Source: Sphingobacterium bovisgrunnientis (GTDB taxonomy: Bacteria; Bacteroidota; Bacteroidia; Sphingobacteriales; Sphingobacteriaceae). Taken from it: 64,000 nucleotides of DNA. Where the stretch lies: contig NZ_WUQY01000011.1 of the NCBI RefSeq assembly GCF_009829085.1, positions 36,262-100,261 of the forward strand. The letters run 5' to 3'. The notes beneath the pieces are model-generated. The model saw only the letters and a program-made list of their open reading frames with translations, made no database searches and was not told where the DNA came from. A program made the translations under genes and the position numbers. Positions 8,727 through 17,904 of the stretch are shown piece after piece; positions within the stretch are counted from its first letter, which is position 1, and each line of letters opens with the position of its first letter.

Positions 8727-11633
8727 ATGAAAAAAACATTACTAATTATTTATTTCATTACATTTTTACTTCTAGATGTAATTGCGCAAAGTCGGTTATT
8801 AACCGGCACAATTAAGGATAATCAAAATCGACCTATCAGCAATGCTAGTATACTTGTAAAAGGGTCCAATCTATCAACAATATCGGATGGGGCTGGTAAT
8901 TTTGAAATTCGTCTTACATCCGCTAATGCGACACTAATTTTTTCTGCTGTAGGTTATGAAGATCAAGAGATCCCTACTCAAAATAAAGATCGGCTTAATG
9001 TGATTATGGAAGAACGTAACATAGGCTTAGACGAGGTTGTAGTTGTTGGGTTTTCTTCCGTGGATAAAAAACACGTTGCTTCCTCTGTTTCGCAAATGGA
9101 TATGTCCTCGACTAAAAATCGACCAATAATTAAACTAGAGCAAGCATTCAGTGGAACTATCCCTGGGGTAACTATGCTTCAGGGAAATAGTCTTCCTGGC
9201 GCTAACGCGGGAAATATTTCTATTCGAGGGATGAGTACATTACAAAATGCAAGCCCATTAGTAATTGTCGATGGTATGGAACAGTCTTTATCAGACATTG
9301 ATCCTAATCAAATAAAAAGCTTAACAGTACTAAAAGATGCCGCTTCAACAGCGATGTACGGATCACGTGGTGCAAATGGTGTTATTATTATTGAGACAGA
9401 ACGTGGTTCGACAGGTCAATTTAAGGTAGATATTAATGCATGGGCAGCCATTGATAATCCAATAGATCTGCCAACTTTCGTAGACGCGTCTAATTATATG
9501 CGTCTAAATAATGAAGCAAGAGGATACCAAGGACAAACAGTTCTATTTTCGGAAGAAGACATCCGTAAAGCAGAAACTGGTGAAACAAAAAACATTAACT
9601 GGTTGGATGAGGTTATTCAAAAGAAATCATTTTCACAAAATCAATCTGCAAGTGTTTCTGGTGGTGGTGGTGTAGGTACTTTTAATCTTATGCTAAACCA
9701 TACACAGCAAGGCGGTCTAAACGACATCGAAGGCGCACGCAAATTTTCTGCTCGCTTCAACACCAATGTAAACATTGCTGACAAATTTGTTTTATTAGCT
9801 GATTTCTATGCTTTACGTAACCAATATGATCGCTTAATGGCTAATGATGACGGACATGGATTATACCAAATTGCTTGGCGCATGAATCCTACCTTACAAC
9901 CTTATTTTGATTCTGACCTTCCAGAGCACTACATATTGCATAACAACATGAATCCTATTGCTTCTATCAATAGAGGAGGAAAAAAGAGCTATTTAGGGGA
10001 TCGTAGTACAATCAATTTAAGACCTAAATATTTTATCAATAAAAATTTAAATATTGAAGCTAATATTTCCTATATGATTAATAAAGCAGCTGATAAATCT
10101 ATTCGTGAAACATTTAAATTTTATGACATCAATGGAAAGCCTGCTACAATTTGGTCCAACTCTGTAGGTGCAAATCAAGGAATTAGTGAGTCACAAATCA
10201 CGGCACGTGCTTTAGTAAACTACACGAAGGACCTTCGACAGGACAAAGATAAGATTTACTTTACAGCTGGTGCTGAAATGATGAATTATGCCTATACAGA
10301 TTATCGTGAAGTAAATAAAGCATCATTTTTCGGAAAGTTAAATTATTCATTTGATAATCGCTATTTATTAGAGGTAACAGCACGTACAGACGGTAGCTCT
10401 AAGTTTGCACCAGGGCAAAAATGGGGATTTTTCCCTTCAGCAGCCCTAGCTTGGAATATATCCAATGAGGCTTTCATGGCTAACCTAAAAGATGCTGGTG
10501 TATTGAACAATTTTAAATTAAGAGCTTCTTATGGTTTAATAGGGAATGAAAATGTAGCACCTTATCTGTGGCAAGAAAGTGTAAATACATGGGGATGGAC
10601 TATGCGTGTCCCAAATGCTAATTTCTCTTGGGAAAAACAAAAACAACTGAACATTGGAGCTGATTTAGCCTTTTTACAAAATCGCTTAAATATTACAGCA
10701 GAGGTATATGATAAATTTTCTTATGATTTAATCTATGCAGACTTCCCTGTCCCTCCGTTAACAGGTTCCTACTATTTAACTACAGCAGTAAATATTGGTG
10801 AGGTTAAAAATAAAGGATATGAGATTTCGGCAAATTGGTCAGACAAAATAGGAAATGTAGAGTATACTATAGGCGGTATGCTTTTTGACAATGAAAACCG
10901 TGTATTGAAAGCTGGTTACAGTAATTCGGATACATTAATTTTTAAAGATACCAACGATAAAATATGGTATAATGGGATTGCAATCGACAACTATTATGGT
11001 TACGAGACTGAAGGTTTCTTTGCAGATAGAGCTGATGTAGATGGTACTGTCGCGAAAATGCCCAATACTCTTCCTGGAGATATCAAATATAAAGATCAAA
11101 ATGGTGATGGGATCATTAATGACGACGATCGTGTAAATTTAGGTGACCCTTTTCCCCACTTGAACTACTCTTTAAATCTTAACTTAAAATATAAAAATTG
11201 GGATTTCGGTATGCTTGGTCAAGGTGTTGGTAAGCGTACGTCTCGTCTAAATGGCCAAGAAGGCTACCCTGTATTAGTTGATGGGTCAAGTAACGCATTA
11301 GGTGCTCCACGCCAAGAATATGCAGACAACCGCTGGACACCAGAAAACCAAAATAGTAGATTCCCACGTGTATGGACAGGAGCTAGTACAAATACCTTCT
11401 TAAGTGATGTCTGGTTGTCGGATGCGTCTTTTTTTCGTATAAAAATGCTTCAAATAGGCTATACATTTCCAAAATTAGGAAAAAATATAAAGAATGTCAG
11501 AATGTATATTAATGCACAAGATGCTTTTACATTTACTAAATACGAAGGATTAGAGCCAGAGCGTAATGGCGGGAATGGAAATTACCCACGTATGGCAACG
11601 TACAGTTTTGGTATTAGAGCGAGTATTTATTAA
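8727..11633 (+). CDS. SusC/RagA-family TonB-linked outer-membrane protein
   Basis: Outer-membrane barrel that imports oligomeric nutrients using TonB energy, with the next gene's SusD as its lid. The 968 residues show a signal peptide (about 1-20), a carboxypeptidase-D-like domain (about 24-105), the linker LDEVVVVGF, a plug domain with the SusC signature LKDAASTAMYGSRGANGVII near residue 205, and a barrel ending in FGIRASIY. There is no N-terminal STN extension and no adjacent sigma/FecR pair, so this receptor is probably not a signalling type. It is 21 bp upstream of its SusD partner. The substrate cannot be told from sequence because no enzyme gene is next to the pair. Confidence 0.95.
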   Translation: MKKTLLIIYFITFLLLDVIAQSRLLTGTIKDNQNRPISNASILVKGSNLSTISDGAGNFEIRLTSANATLIFSAVGYEDQEIPTQNKDRLNVIMEERNIGLDEVVVVGFSSVDKKHVASSVSQMDMSSTKNRPIIKLEQAFSGTIPGVTMLQGNSLPGANAGNISIRGMSTLQNASPLVIVDGMEQSLSDIDPNQIKSLTVLKDAASTAMYGSRGANGVIIIETERGSTGQFKVDINAWAAIDNPIDLPTFVDASNYMRLNNEARGYQGQTVLFSEEDIRKAETGETKNINWLDEVIQKKSFSQNQSASVSGGGGVGTFNLMLNHTQQGGLNDIEGARKFSARFNTNVNIADKFVLLADFYALRNQYDRLMANDDGHGLYQIAWRMNPTLQPYFDSDLPEHYILHNNMNPIASINRGGKKSYLGDRSTINLRPKYFINKNLNIEANISYMINKAADKSIRETFKFYDINGKPATIWSNSVGANQGISESQITARALVNYTKDLRQDKDKIYFTAGAEMMNYAYTDYREVNKASFFGKLNYSFDNRYLLEVTARTDGSSKFAPGQKWGFFPSAALAWNISNEAFMANLKDAGVLNNFKLRASYGLIGNENVAPYLWQESVNTWGWTMRVPNANFSWEKQKQLNIGADLAFLQNRLNITAEVYDKFSYDLIYADFPVPPLTGSYYLTTAVNIGEVKNKGYEISANWSDKIGNVEYTIGGMLFDNENRVLKAGYSNSDTLIFKDTNDKIWYNGIAIDNYYGYETEGFFADRADVDGTVAKMPNTLPGDIKYKDQNGDGIINDDDRVNLGDPFPHLNYSLNLNLKYKNWDFGMLGQGVGKRTSRLNGQEGYPVLVDGSSNALGAPRQEYADNRWTPENQNSRFPRVWTGASTNTFLSDVWLSDASFFRIKMLQIGYTFPKLGKNIKNVRMYINAQDAFTFTKYEGLEPERNGGNGNYPRMATYSFGIRASIY

Positions 11634-11654
11634 ACCTAAAAAATTGAGAACAAG

Positions 11655-13250
11655 ATGAAAAAATCAATATTATTTTTCAGCATATTAGCAACGATGTCAT
11701 TAAGTAGCTGTGAGAAATTCCTAGATAAAACAGATCCAACAGCCACCTCATTTGTTGAATTCTTTAACACTGAAGAAGATCTACGTCGCGTAGTCTACAG
11801 TAGCTATGTAGACGTATTTAGCTCCGTTGGTGCAAGAGGTATTCTTTTCTATATGGAAGATGGTAAGTCTGATAATGCCTATAGTCGTGTTGATGGTGAT
11901 CACCACCAGCGTATCGCTAATGGTAATTTTAATGCTAATACAGCTGCCTTTTTGTATTATTACGAATTACAAATGAAACATATGGGACGTCTGAATACTT
12001 TTATTGCGAATGCAGATATACCCTATGTAGAAGATGAAGCTGTACGTACTAAGTTTAAAAGTATTTTAGAAGCCCTACGAGTATGGCATTACTTTAAATT
12101 AACAAGTAGATGGGGAGACGTACCTTTTTTCCTAGAGCCAGCTACTATTGAATCAGCTCTTCAACCACCTACACCTAAAGAAGAAATTCTAGATAAATTA
12201 TTTCCTTTAGCTGAAGAGATTGCAGCAAGACTACCCGAAAATGAATATACTTCAGATGCTTATATGTTTAATCGCTATTCTTTCAAATCATTGATTATGC
12301 GTTATGCGCTAATAAATGAGCGTTATGAATTGGCCGCAAAAATAGCTAAAGAAATTATGGATAGTGGAAAGTATCAATTGCACTCGAGCTATGCTAATTT
12401 GTTCAATTATAAAGCGGATAAAACAAATAAAGAATTTATAATGAAGTTCGATATGGAAAGTCATGCTAACTCTGCTACCAACTCATTCAGAGACTTAGCA
12501 CCTCAATTTAGAACAGGGAATGGACAATCATATCTAGTACCTACCAAATCATTAGTGGATTCTTACTGGACGTTGCAAGGTAGAGCTATTGATAATTGTC
12601 CTTTACATAGTAAACAAGAATATGAATTGAATCCTAAACTAAATAGAGATCCACGTCTGGCTGCTAGTATATTCGGCCATGGTGATACTTTTTCTGGTGA
12701 ACGTATTGATATCTATAATACTGGATCTTTGATGTACTTCGAAAACCAACGAGCAAGTAAATCAGGGTATTGGTTCAGAAAGTTTGTAGATGATACTGAC
12801 GCTTTCAAATCAGGTGGAAATATGCATTTCCCCTTATCACGTTATGCAGAAGTATTACTTACGTATGCAGAAGCAAAAATTATGCTTAATGATGTAGATG
12901 ATTTAGCAAAAGACTGTATTAATCAGGTGCGTAAAAGAGCGGGTCTTAGTATGGACATAGCAGATGTAAAACTAACTAATAAAACGCAACAAGAATGGAT
13001 AGACTTGATTCGAAATGAACGACGTACCGAATTTGCTGGCGAAGGATTAAGATACGATGATATCTTACGTTGGAAAATTGCTGAGGAAGTTTTAAATGAG
13101 CCTGCTTTGGGACATACCCGATTAGTAGATGGCAAAATAGAAACTTTAAAAATTGAAGATCGTTCTTTTCAGCCTCATAATTACAGATGGCCATTCCATG
13201 CAAATAGTATGCGTGTAGAGCCTGGATTAAAACAAAACCCAGGTTATTAA
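11655..13250 (+). CDS. RagB/SusD-family nutrient-binding lipoprotein
   Basis: Surface lipoprotein that captures substrate on top of the preceding SusC barrel. It is 531 residues long with a lipoprotein signal (LSSCEKF, Cys19), helical TPR-like segments such as EALRVWHYFKLTSRWGDVPF, the SusD C-terminal block RYAEVLLTYAEAKIMLNDV and NERRTEFAGEGLRYDDILRW, and the typical NPGY end. Length and spacing (21 bp after susC) fit a co-transcribed pair. Confidence 0.95.
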   Translation: MKKSILFFSILATMSLSSCEKFLDKTDPTATSFVEFFNTEEDLRRVVYSSYVDVFSSVGARGILFYMEDGKSDNAYSRVDGDHHQRIANGNFNANTAAFLYYYELQMKHMGRLNTFIANADIPYVEDEAVRTKFKSILEALRVWHYFKLTSRWGDVPFFLEPATIESALQPPTPKEEILDKLFPLAEEIAARLPENEYTSDAYMFNRYSFKSLIMRYALINERYELAAKIAKEIMDSGKYQLHSSYANLFNYKADKTNKEFIMKFDMESHANSATNSFRDLAPQFRTGNGQSYLVPTKSLVDSYWTLQGRAIDNCPLHSKQEYELNPKLNRDPRLAASIFGHGDTFSGERIDIYNTGSLMYFENQRASKSGYWFRKFVDDTDAFKSGGNMHFPLSRYAEVLLTYAEAKIMLNDVDDLAKDCINQVRKRAGLSMDIADVKLTNKTQQEWIDLIRNERRTEFAGEGLRYDDILRWKIAEEVLNEPALGHTRLVDGKIETLKIEDRSFQPHNYRWPFHANSMRVEPGLKQNPGY

Positions 13251-13320
13251 GAAACCTGATCAAAATGACTATTTTTGAAAACAAGAAACAGGTTTTCAAT
13301 GATTAAAAACACATAAAATT

Positions 13321-13362
13321 AAACAGTAGTAGCCGATAGGTTGCTACTGTTTTTTGTTTTAT
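13321..13362 (+). terminator. Terminator after the SusC/SusD pair
   Basis: Inverted repeat aacagtag with ctactgtt around a short loop, followed by ttttttgtttt. It lies about 70 bp after the susD stop. A weaker aaacctg/caggttt pairing lies between them. Confidence 0.65.
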
Positions 13363-13378
13363 AGGTCCTGTAATTCAT

Positions 13379-13515
13379 TTATGGTCTAATGTTGTTATAA
13401 ATTCGAATAGCTTCATTAACTATTTCCTTCATCAACCATAACTCTAAATGATAAATGCCACTCCTAAACTCTTGTTTGAGAATTCGATTAATACGTTCAT
13501 TAATCGTGAACACCT
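13379..13515 (-). pseudogene. IS3-family transposase C-terminal remnant
   Basis: About 40 codons on the minus strand read NERINRILKQEFRSG through EAIRIYNNIRP and stop. This is the familiar end of an IS3-type OrfB (AERINxxLKxEF ... YNxxRPH). The rest of the element is gone. It marks old insertion activity between the two SusC/SusD loci. Confidence 0.6.
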
Positions 13516-13836
13516 CTCATTTTCAATGACTATTCTAGAAGAATTAAAACACCAAAAACTAAATTCAAGGTAAAACTGATATAATACCACATCAGTTTTA
13601 TTTCAAAAAATATTAGTTAGACTAAAGGATATCTATGCTAAATACATTGGCGTAACGGTGTTTTTATAATCCGGGAACGGAAAAACGCTTCTTACAACAA
13701 AGAAACAGAGGAACGTATCAACGACATACAAAAATGGATGCTGAGACTAAAAGCATTTTTTCAACGTTATTGATAATTACATCCAAAATTTTAAAACTAA
13801 ACAGGAACTTGTTTTCTATAGATACAGAATAAAATA
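13516..13836. other. Non-coding gap with a further degraded coding trace
   Basis: A plus-strand stretch near 13670-13770 reads as KNASYNKETEERINDIQKWM and ends QRY-stop, but has no start and no recognisable family. It may be another transposon relic. Nothing else is seen. Confidence 0.35.
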
Positions 13837-13867
13837 AAAACTGCCCTCGGAAATATTCTGAGAGCAG
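13831..13867 (-). terminator. Terminator of the sigma/FecR/SusCD/EEP locus
   Basis: On the minus strand ctgctctcagaa pairs with ttccgagggcag (two G-U pairs) around a short loop, followed by tttttatttt. It lies about 45 bp after the last gene of the minus-strand locus. Confidence 0.75.
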
Positions 13868-13909
13868 CAATTATATATTATTGGTATTAATTAAATAACC
13901 CTTATTTAA

Positions 13910-14899
13910 CTAGGGCTTATATTCTAAGACGGAGTAGATATTAAAATTATCTAATATAACTCTGTTTGAAGCAGTACTTATATCTGATCCTGTCAGAAAT
14001 TTAATTTTTATCGTAGATATGACAGTGTTATTATCAGGCTTCTTAAGATAAAAGGAATGAAATGAATTATTCCATAAGTTCTTTTCAATTAATGCCGATT
14101 GTGAATCGAAATAATTCAATTCAATAGTTTTAATTGTACTGTTATCTAAGAATGTACATCCATTTTGAAGTTCTAGAGTCAATTTATTTCCATCCCTATC
14201 GGCAAATAATGGTGAATACGCTAAAGCATTAAAGGTCAGCACTAAAATGCTATCTCGTTCAATTCCTCCAATATTTCTGCTTATTAGATCCGCACCATAA
14301 CTAACCGAACCCATTTTAACATATTCAAACCGGCCGTAGACATGTGCTGAGGACTCTTTCTCTCCTATTGTTGAAGTCCATCCGTTAGATTTTTGGGTGG
14401 ATGTCCAATTCTCTAGCAATACTTCACGGCCTTCATCTAAAGGGTTCAATACACCATACCTTAACCAATTAAAATTATCATTAAATCTTCTTATGTATCC
14501 TTGAGACATTGACACAAACCCACCGTCTAGATCCTCGGTAATGAAAGATAAAACATTACTTCGTTTTTCAAAAGTTTCCAATAAAGGTTTAATATCTATG
14601 ATAACTTGAGAAATATTGTTATCTAATTTTTCAACCTTGTCGATGGTTACCCATTTCTCTAGGCTGTTTGTCTCACTCGAAACTTTGAAATCTTTAGTAG
14701 TATGAATGTATAGCGTATCTTTCCCTCCTTCAATAGAGGCTGGATAAATTGAATCTATCTTATCTTCTAAATGGATACTCTCAGAAATGACAAACGAGGA
14801 GAGTTGCCTAGATTCTTCTTGTTTATCACAAGAATATAGAGCCGTAATTCCAATTGTAAGGAAATACACTATTTTGTATTTTATTAAATTTCTAAACAT
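13910..14899 (-). CDS. Uncharacterised secreted lipoprotein, last gene of the EEP/SusCD locus
   Basis: 329 residues with a hydrophobic N-terminus and lipobox-like end ITALYSCDKQ (Cys24). The first part (about 60-125) reads like a BACON-type beta-sandwich, with TLYIHTTKDFKV and EKWVTIDKVE. The C-terminal half (about 150-329) looks like a jelly-roll, with strands such as YGADLISRNIGG and RVILDNFNIYSV. It lies 10 bp after a secreted EEP-family gene, so it probably joins the same surface apparatus as a binding or structural component. I do not recognise a defined family. Confidence 0.75.
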   Translation of the reverse strand: MFRNLIKYKIVYFLTIGITALYSCDKQEESRQLSSFVISESIHLEDKIDSIYPASIEGGKDTLYIHTTKDFKVSSETNSLEKWVTIDKVEKLDNNISQVIIDIKPLLETFEKRSNVLSFITEDLDGGFVSMSQGYIRRFNDNFNWLRYGVLNPLDEGREVLLENWTSTQKSNGWTSTIGEKESSAHVYGRFEYVKMGSVSYGADLISRNIGGIERDSILVLTFNALAYSPLFADRDGNKLTLELQNGCTFLDNSTIKTIELNYFDSQSALIEKNLWNNSFHSFYLKKPDNNTVISTIKIKFLTGSDISTASNRVILDNFNIYSVLEYKP

Positions 14900-14909
14900 C
14901 TTAAATAAT

Positions 14910-15713
14910 TTAATTCCATGAAATCACTAAATCAGCTATAATAGGTAAATGATCTAAATCATTAAGCCCTGTCATTGGTGCTGATACATTAAATATTTTT
15001 ATATTAGATGAGGTAATGATATTATCAATATTATAATCAATAGCTCCTTGGTAACCCGATTTCAAAGCTTTCCCACCACAGGTGTTAAACCAGCCTAAAT
15101 GCCCGCCATTAGCCATATTAAAGCCTTGAGATGTAAATTTTAATTGATTTTTATCAGAAGCATTCATATCGCCTAAGCAAATGAAATACTTATATTTCTT
15201 AAGCTCCTGAATTAACATATTTAAAGAGTTATCATGCCAGTCTTTTTGCCATGGGATATGAGTAGAAATTACTGTTATAATCTCATCCCCAACATGCATA
15301 TCTCCTATAATAGCATAATAATCCCCATCCCAGTTTTTTTGACGGATATTAGTTAATTTGTAATTTGAAGCTAAGCCATTAAATATCCACCTTTTAGACT
15401 CTCCCATAACTACAGTTGAATAAAATGGATCTAGTAAATGTTGTTGCGCATTATAGATACTATCCTTATCAAAATAGCTATTCCACTCATTAACAGACAA
15501 AATATCAAAACCCTCTTTACCAATCCACTGTTTCCATCGCTTTAATTCAGCTTCAGCGACATTTTTATTAAGCTGAAATCCACCAAGAGAACCTTGATTA
15601 AAATGTCCAATATTATAGCTACAAACTTTTAATTTCATTGGCATTTGATTCTTTTGTGCAAATGTAAAATTTGCACAAAAGAACAATATCACCCAAAATA
15701 GAACTCGTTTCAT
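14910..15713 (-). CDS. Secreted endonuclease/exonuclease/phosphatase (EEP) family protein
   Basis: Metal-dependent phosphodiesterase fold shared by DNase I, exonuclease III, sphingomyelinases and inositol phosphatases. A signal peptide ends near FTFAQ (residue 20) and there is no lipobox. Conserved residues are all visible: N34 (CSYNIGHF), E76 (SVNEWN), H152 (ISTHIPW), D182/N184 (LGDMNASD) and D254-H255 (NDLDHLPI). It is therefore probably active in the periplasm or at the cell surface. It is the second EEP protein of the locus and sits between two secreted lipoproteins, 8 bp after the upstream gene. The substrate is unknown; a nucleic acid or phospholipid-type phosphodiester is the natural guess. 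Confidence 0.88.
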   Translation of the reverse strand: MKRVLFWVILFFCANFTFAQKNQMPMKLKVCSYNIGHFNQGSLGGFQLNKNVAEAELKRWKQWIGKEGFDILSVNEWNSYFDKDSIYNAQQHLLDPFYSTVVMGESKRWIFNGLASNYKLTNIRQKNWDGDYYAIIGDMHVGDEIITVISTHIPWQKDWHDNSLNMLIQELKKYKYFICLGDMNASDKNQLKFTSQGFNMANGGHLGWFNTCGGKALKSGYQGAIDYNIDNIITSSNIKIFNVSAPMTGLNDLDHLPIIADLVISWN

Positions 15714-15721
15714 ATGTATAT

Positions 15722-17896
15722 CTATTTGTTATATCTAATACCTAAATAACCTAACCCAGTATTTGAAGCAGCAGTTAATGGCTCAGAGGCATATGAATTA
15801 CCATCGCTTGCTAAATTTCTATCTACTATAAGTCTAATATATACTTTAGATTTGCCCAGTAATGTTAATGGTAAATTAAAAGTATAGTTTTTATATCCTG
15901 CCAATTGATGAATCGTCGTATTGGCCCAAAGTGGTACATCAGGCACTGTAAAGGGAGCAATTGTATTCCAGCTTCCATCCATATTACCGTGATCAGACCA
16001 TTCTACCTTCCAATATCTTGGCGCTCCTTTACCAGTACCACCTGTTAAATTTGCCATTGTAAACTGTAGGGATAACTTATCTGTAGATATGCCTTGGGTA
16101 GAAAAGTCTAATACAAACGCCTCTCCTCTTTGCTTTGCTTCATTCCACCAAAGAGTATTGCCAGAAATTGCAGCGTTAATGACCTGCCCCTTACCATCAC
16201 TATTAGTTGTTGCTTCCTGGTTTTGCTTTGTATTTCCCAGCATCACACCATTACCATATTTATTATTATTTCCTAATGAGGTGTTCCCTATAGGCCCCAA
16301 GTAAGAGTAATCGAAGGTTCGCGCTAAGTTTACTGTGGATACGGAAGAAGATATACTACCATTTCCAAATGTAGCTTTAGCAACACCATTTTCAATTACT
16401 GGATACTGAAATTCTGTGACTAAGGCTGAAAAACCAGAGTTGAAATCTGAGCTTATTTTGATATCTGATTTCGATAAATGACGAATTTGACATCGGCCTA
16501 TATTCCCAAATTTATCTTCTGTTACATCATCTTCATATTCAAAACGAGTAAACTTTTCATGAACAATTACACCTGAAACATCTCCAGACCCATAAGGTAA
16601 TATAGCACCATCTCGTCTATATGGTACACGCGTATTGGTCATCAAGAATATGCTCTCACCCTGAATATCACGCATTACTAATGGATATTTAGCAACTCGG
16701 TGTGCATTAAATGGTGTAGCGTACCCCTCATTTATAGGTGTAAAAGAACCTTTGCGAATAGGAAATTCAGTATCCTTTAGCGTGACATAAGTAAAGATAT
16801 CATCATCAGTAAGTTCTGAAATATACTTTGATTTATTAGCTAAATTAGATGCCATCCCCTCTTCTTGACTCAAAACCATCATAGAGGTAACACCACTTAT
16901 GGTGTAATAATCCGGGTTGGTTTCTTTATTTACAGATGTACCCTTTAAAAGGATTTTAACTTTACTGTAACTTTTAAATATATTGTCATTAACAGTACTT
17001 GTAACTATCTTAAACCCATACTTACCATCAAAAGTCTGAATGTATGTCACCCTATCAGTTTCCGTATAATTTATAGCAGTTGGTGTTGTCTGCACATGTT
17101 CGCTAGCGTTAGGGTTTTTAGCATCAGATATAATTATCCCTTCAATATAAATATCGGAAGTAATTCGCTCTCCAGCCCATGAACGTACAGCAGTGAAATC
17201 TGTTAATGTACCAAATTCGTTATTTGCATTTGCCTGTACAAGATATAAGGTACTGGAAATCTCTTGACCCCAGCCGTCTATATATGAAAGCTTTATCTGT
17301 GCATTTCGTAATTTTACAGGATCCCTATTAGGCTCAACTGTGAAAGAGAGTAGCGAATCTTGTTGATTATATGTAAAATCATCAGAGACCCACAGATCAC
17401 CATTAGCCTCAGGATAAACAATATTAACCTTTACATCATCAAAAGAGATATTTGCATTCAATTTAACACTAACATCTCCACCATCACCTAATACAGAAGT
17501 GTTTAAAACTGGGAACTGCATTTTAGCATTCTCAGTACCCCTTTGCTTTATATATAGCGTATCGTATCTATCATACGCCTCAGAATATAAAGGCACAACT
17601 GCCATCCTATTAAATGAGTCATTAGCTTGATAAGTAAATGTTATAGACGTATCCCCAGAATAATTTTTAGCATTACTTGAAAGCCAGGAATCATCTTGAG
17701 AAATATTTACAGTAAAATCAGCGTTAGACAAGATTTTTACTTTCACTTCACCCGCACTGCTAGGTACTATATATTCGTTTGCTTGAGCGCCCAATTCAGA
17801 AAATGGAGCATATTCAATTAAATCCTTCTTACAGCTCTGTAGAAAAGCTAATAAGAAAAACACAGGAAGTAAATATTTAATATTTCTTTTCTTCAT
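15722..17896 (-). CDS. BACON/DUF5689-domain surface lipoprotein
   Basis: 724 residues with a lipoprotein signal (FLQSCKKD, Cys22). Residues about 40-115 form a BACON-like beta-sandwich (PSSAGEVKVKILSNADFTVN through TLYIKQRG), with a second related repeat at about 125-225. A DUF5689 domain follows (SDIYIEGIIISDAKNPNA, IQTFDGKYGFKIV), and the C-terminal third is a jelly-roll-like region containing LDFSTQGISTDKLSLQFTMA. DUF5689 proteins are commonly found with EEP nucleases in Bacteroidota. It is paralogous to the next gene upstream. It probably binds the substrate or displays partners at the cell surface. Confidence 0.85.
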   Translation of the reverse strand: MKKRNIKYLLPVFFLLAFLQSCKKDLIEYAPFSELGAQANEYIVPSSAGEVKVKILSNADFTVNISQDDSWLSSNAKNYSGDTSITFTYQANDSFNRMAVVPLYSEAYDRYDTLYIKQRGTENAKMQFPVLNTSVLGDGGDVSVKLNANISFDDVKVNIVYPEANGDLWVSDDFTYNQQDSLLSFTVEPNRDPVKLRNAQIKLSYIDGWGQEISSTLYLVQANANNEFGTLTDFTAVRSWAGERITSDIYIEGIIISDAKNPNASEHVQTTPTAINYTETDRVTYIQTFDGKYGFKIVTSTVNDNIFKSYSKVKILLKGTSVNKETNPDYYTISGVTSMMVLSQEEGMASNLANKSKYISELTDDDIFTYVTLKDTEFPIRKGSFTPINEGYATPFNAHRVAKYPLVMRDIQGESIFLMTNTRVPYRRDGAILPYGSGDVSGVIVHEKFTRFEYEDDVTEDKFGNIGRCQIRHLSKSDIKISSDFNSGFSALVTEFQYPVIENGVAKATFGNGSISSSVSTVNLARTFDYSYLGPIGNTSLGNNNKYGNGVMLGNTKQNQEATTNSDGKGQVINAAISGNTLWWNEAKQRGEAFVLDFSTQGISTDKLSLQFTMANLTGGTGKGAPRYWKVEWSDHGNMDGSWNTIAPFTVPDVPLWANTTIHQLAGYKNYTFNLPLTLLGKSKVYIRLIVDRNLASDGNSYASEPLTAASNTGLGYLGIRYNK

Positions 17897-17904
17897 AATA
17901 GCAT

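Noticed and set aside
8727..13250. Considered whether the first SusC/SusD pair is part of the EEP locus
   Set aside because: It is on the opposite strand, separated by terminators and an IS3 relic, and lacks the STN domain.
12976..13299. 107-codon frame antisense to the SusD C-terminus
   Set aside because: Falls on the opposite strand of well-conserved SusD sequence.
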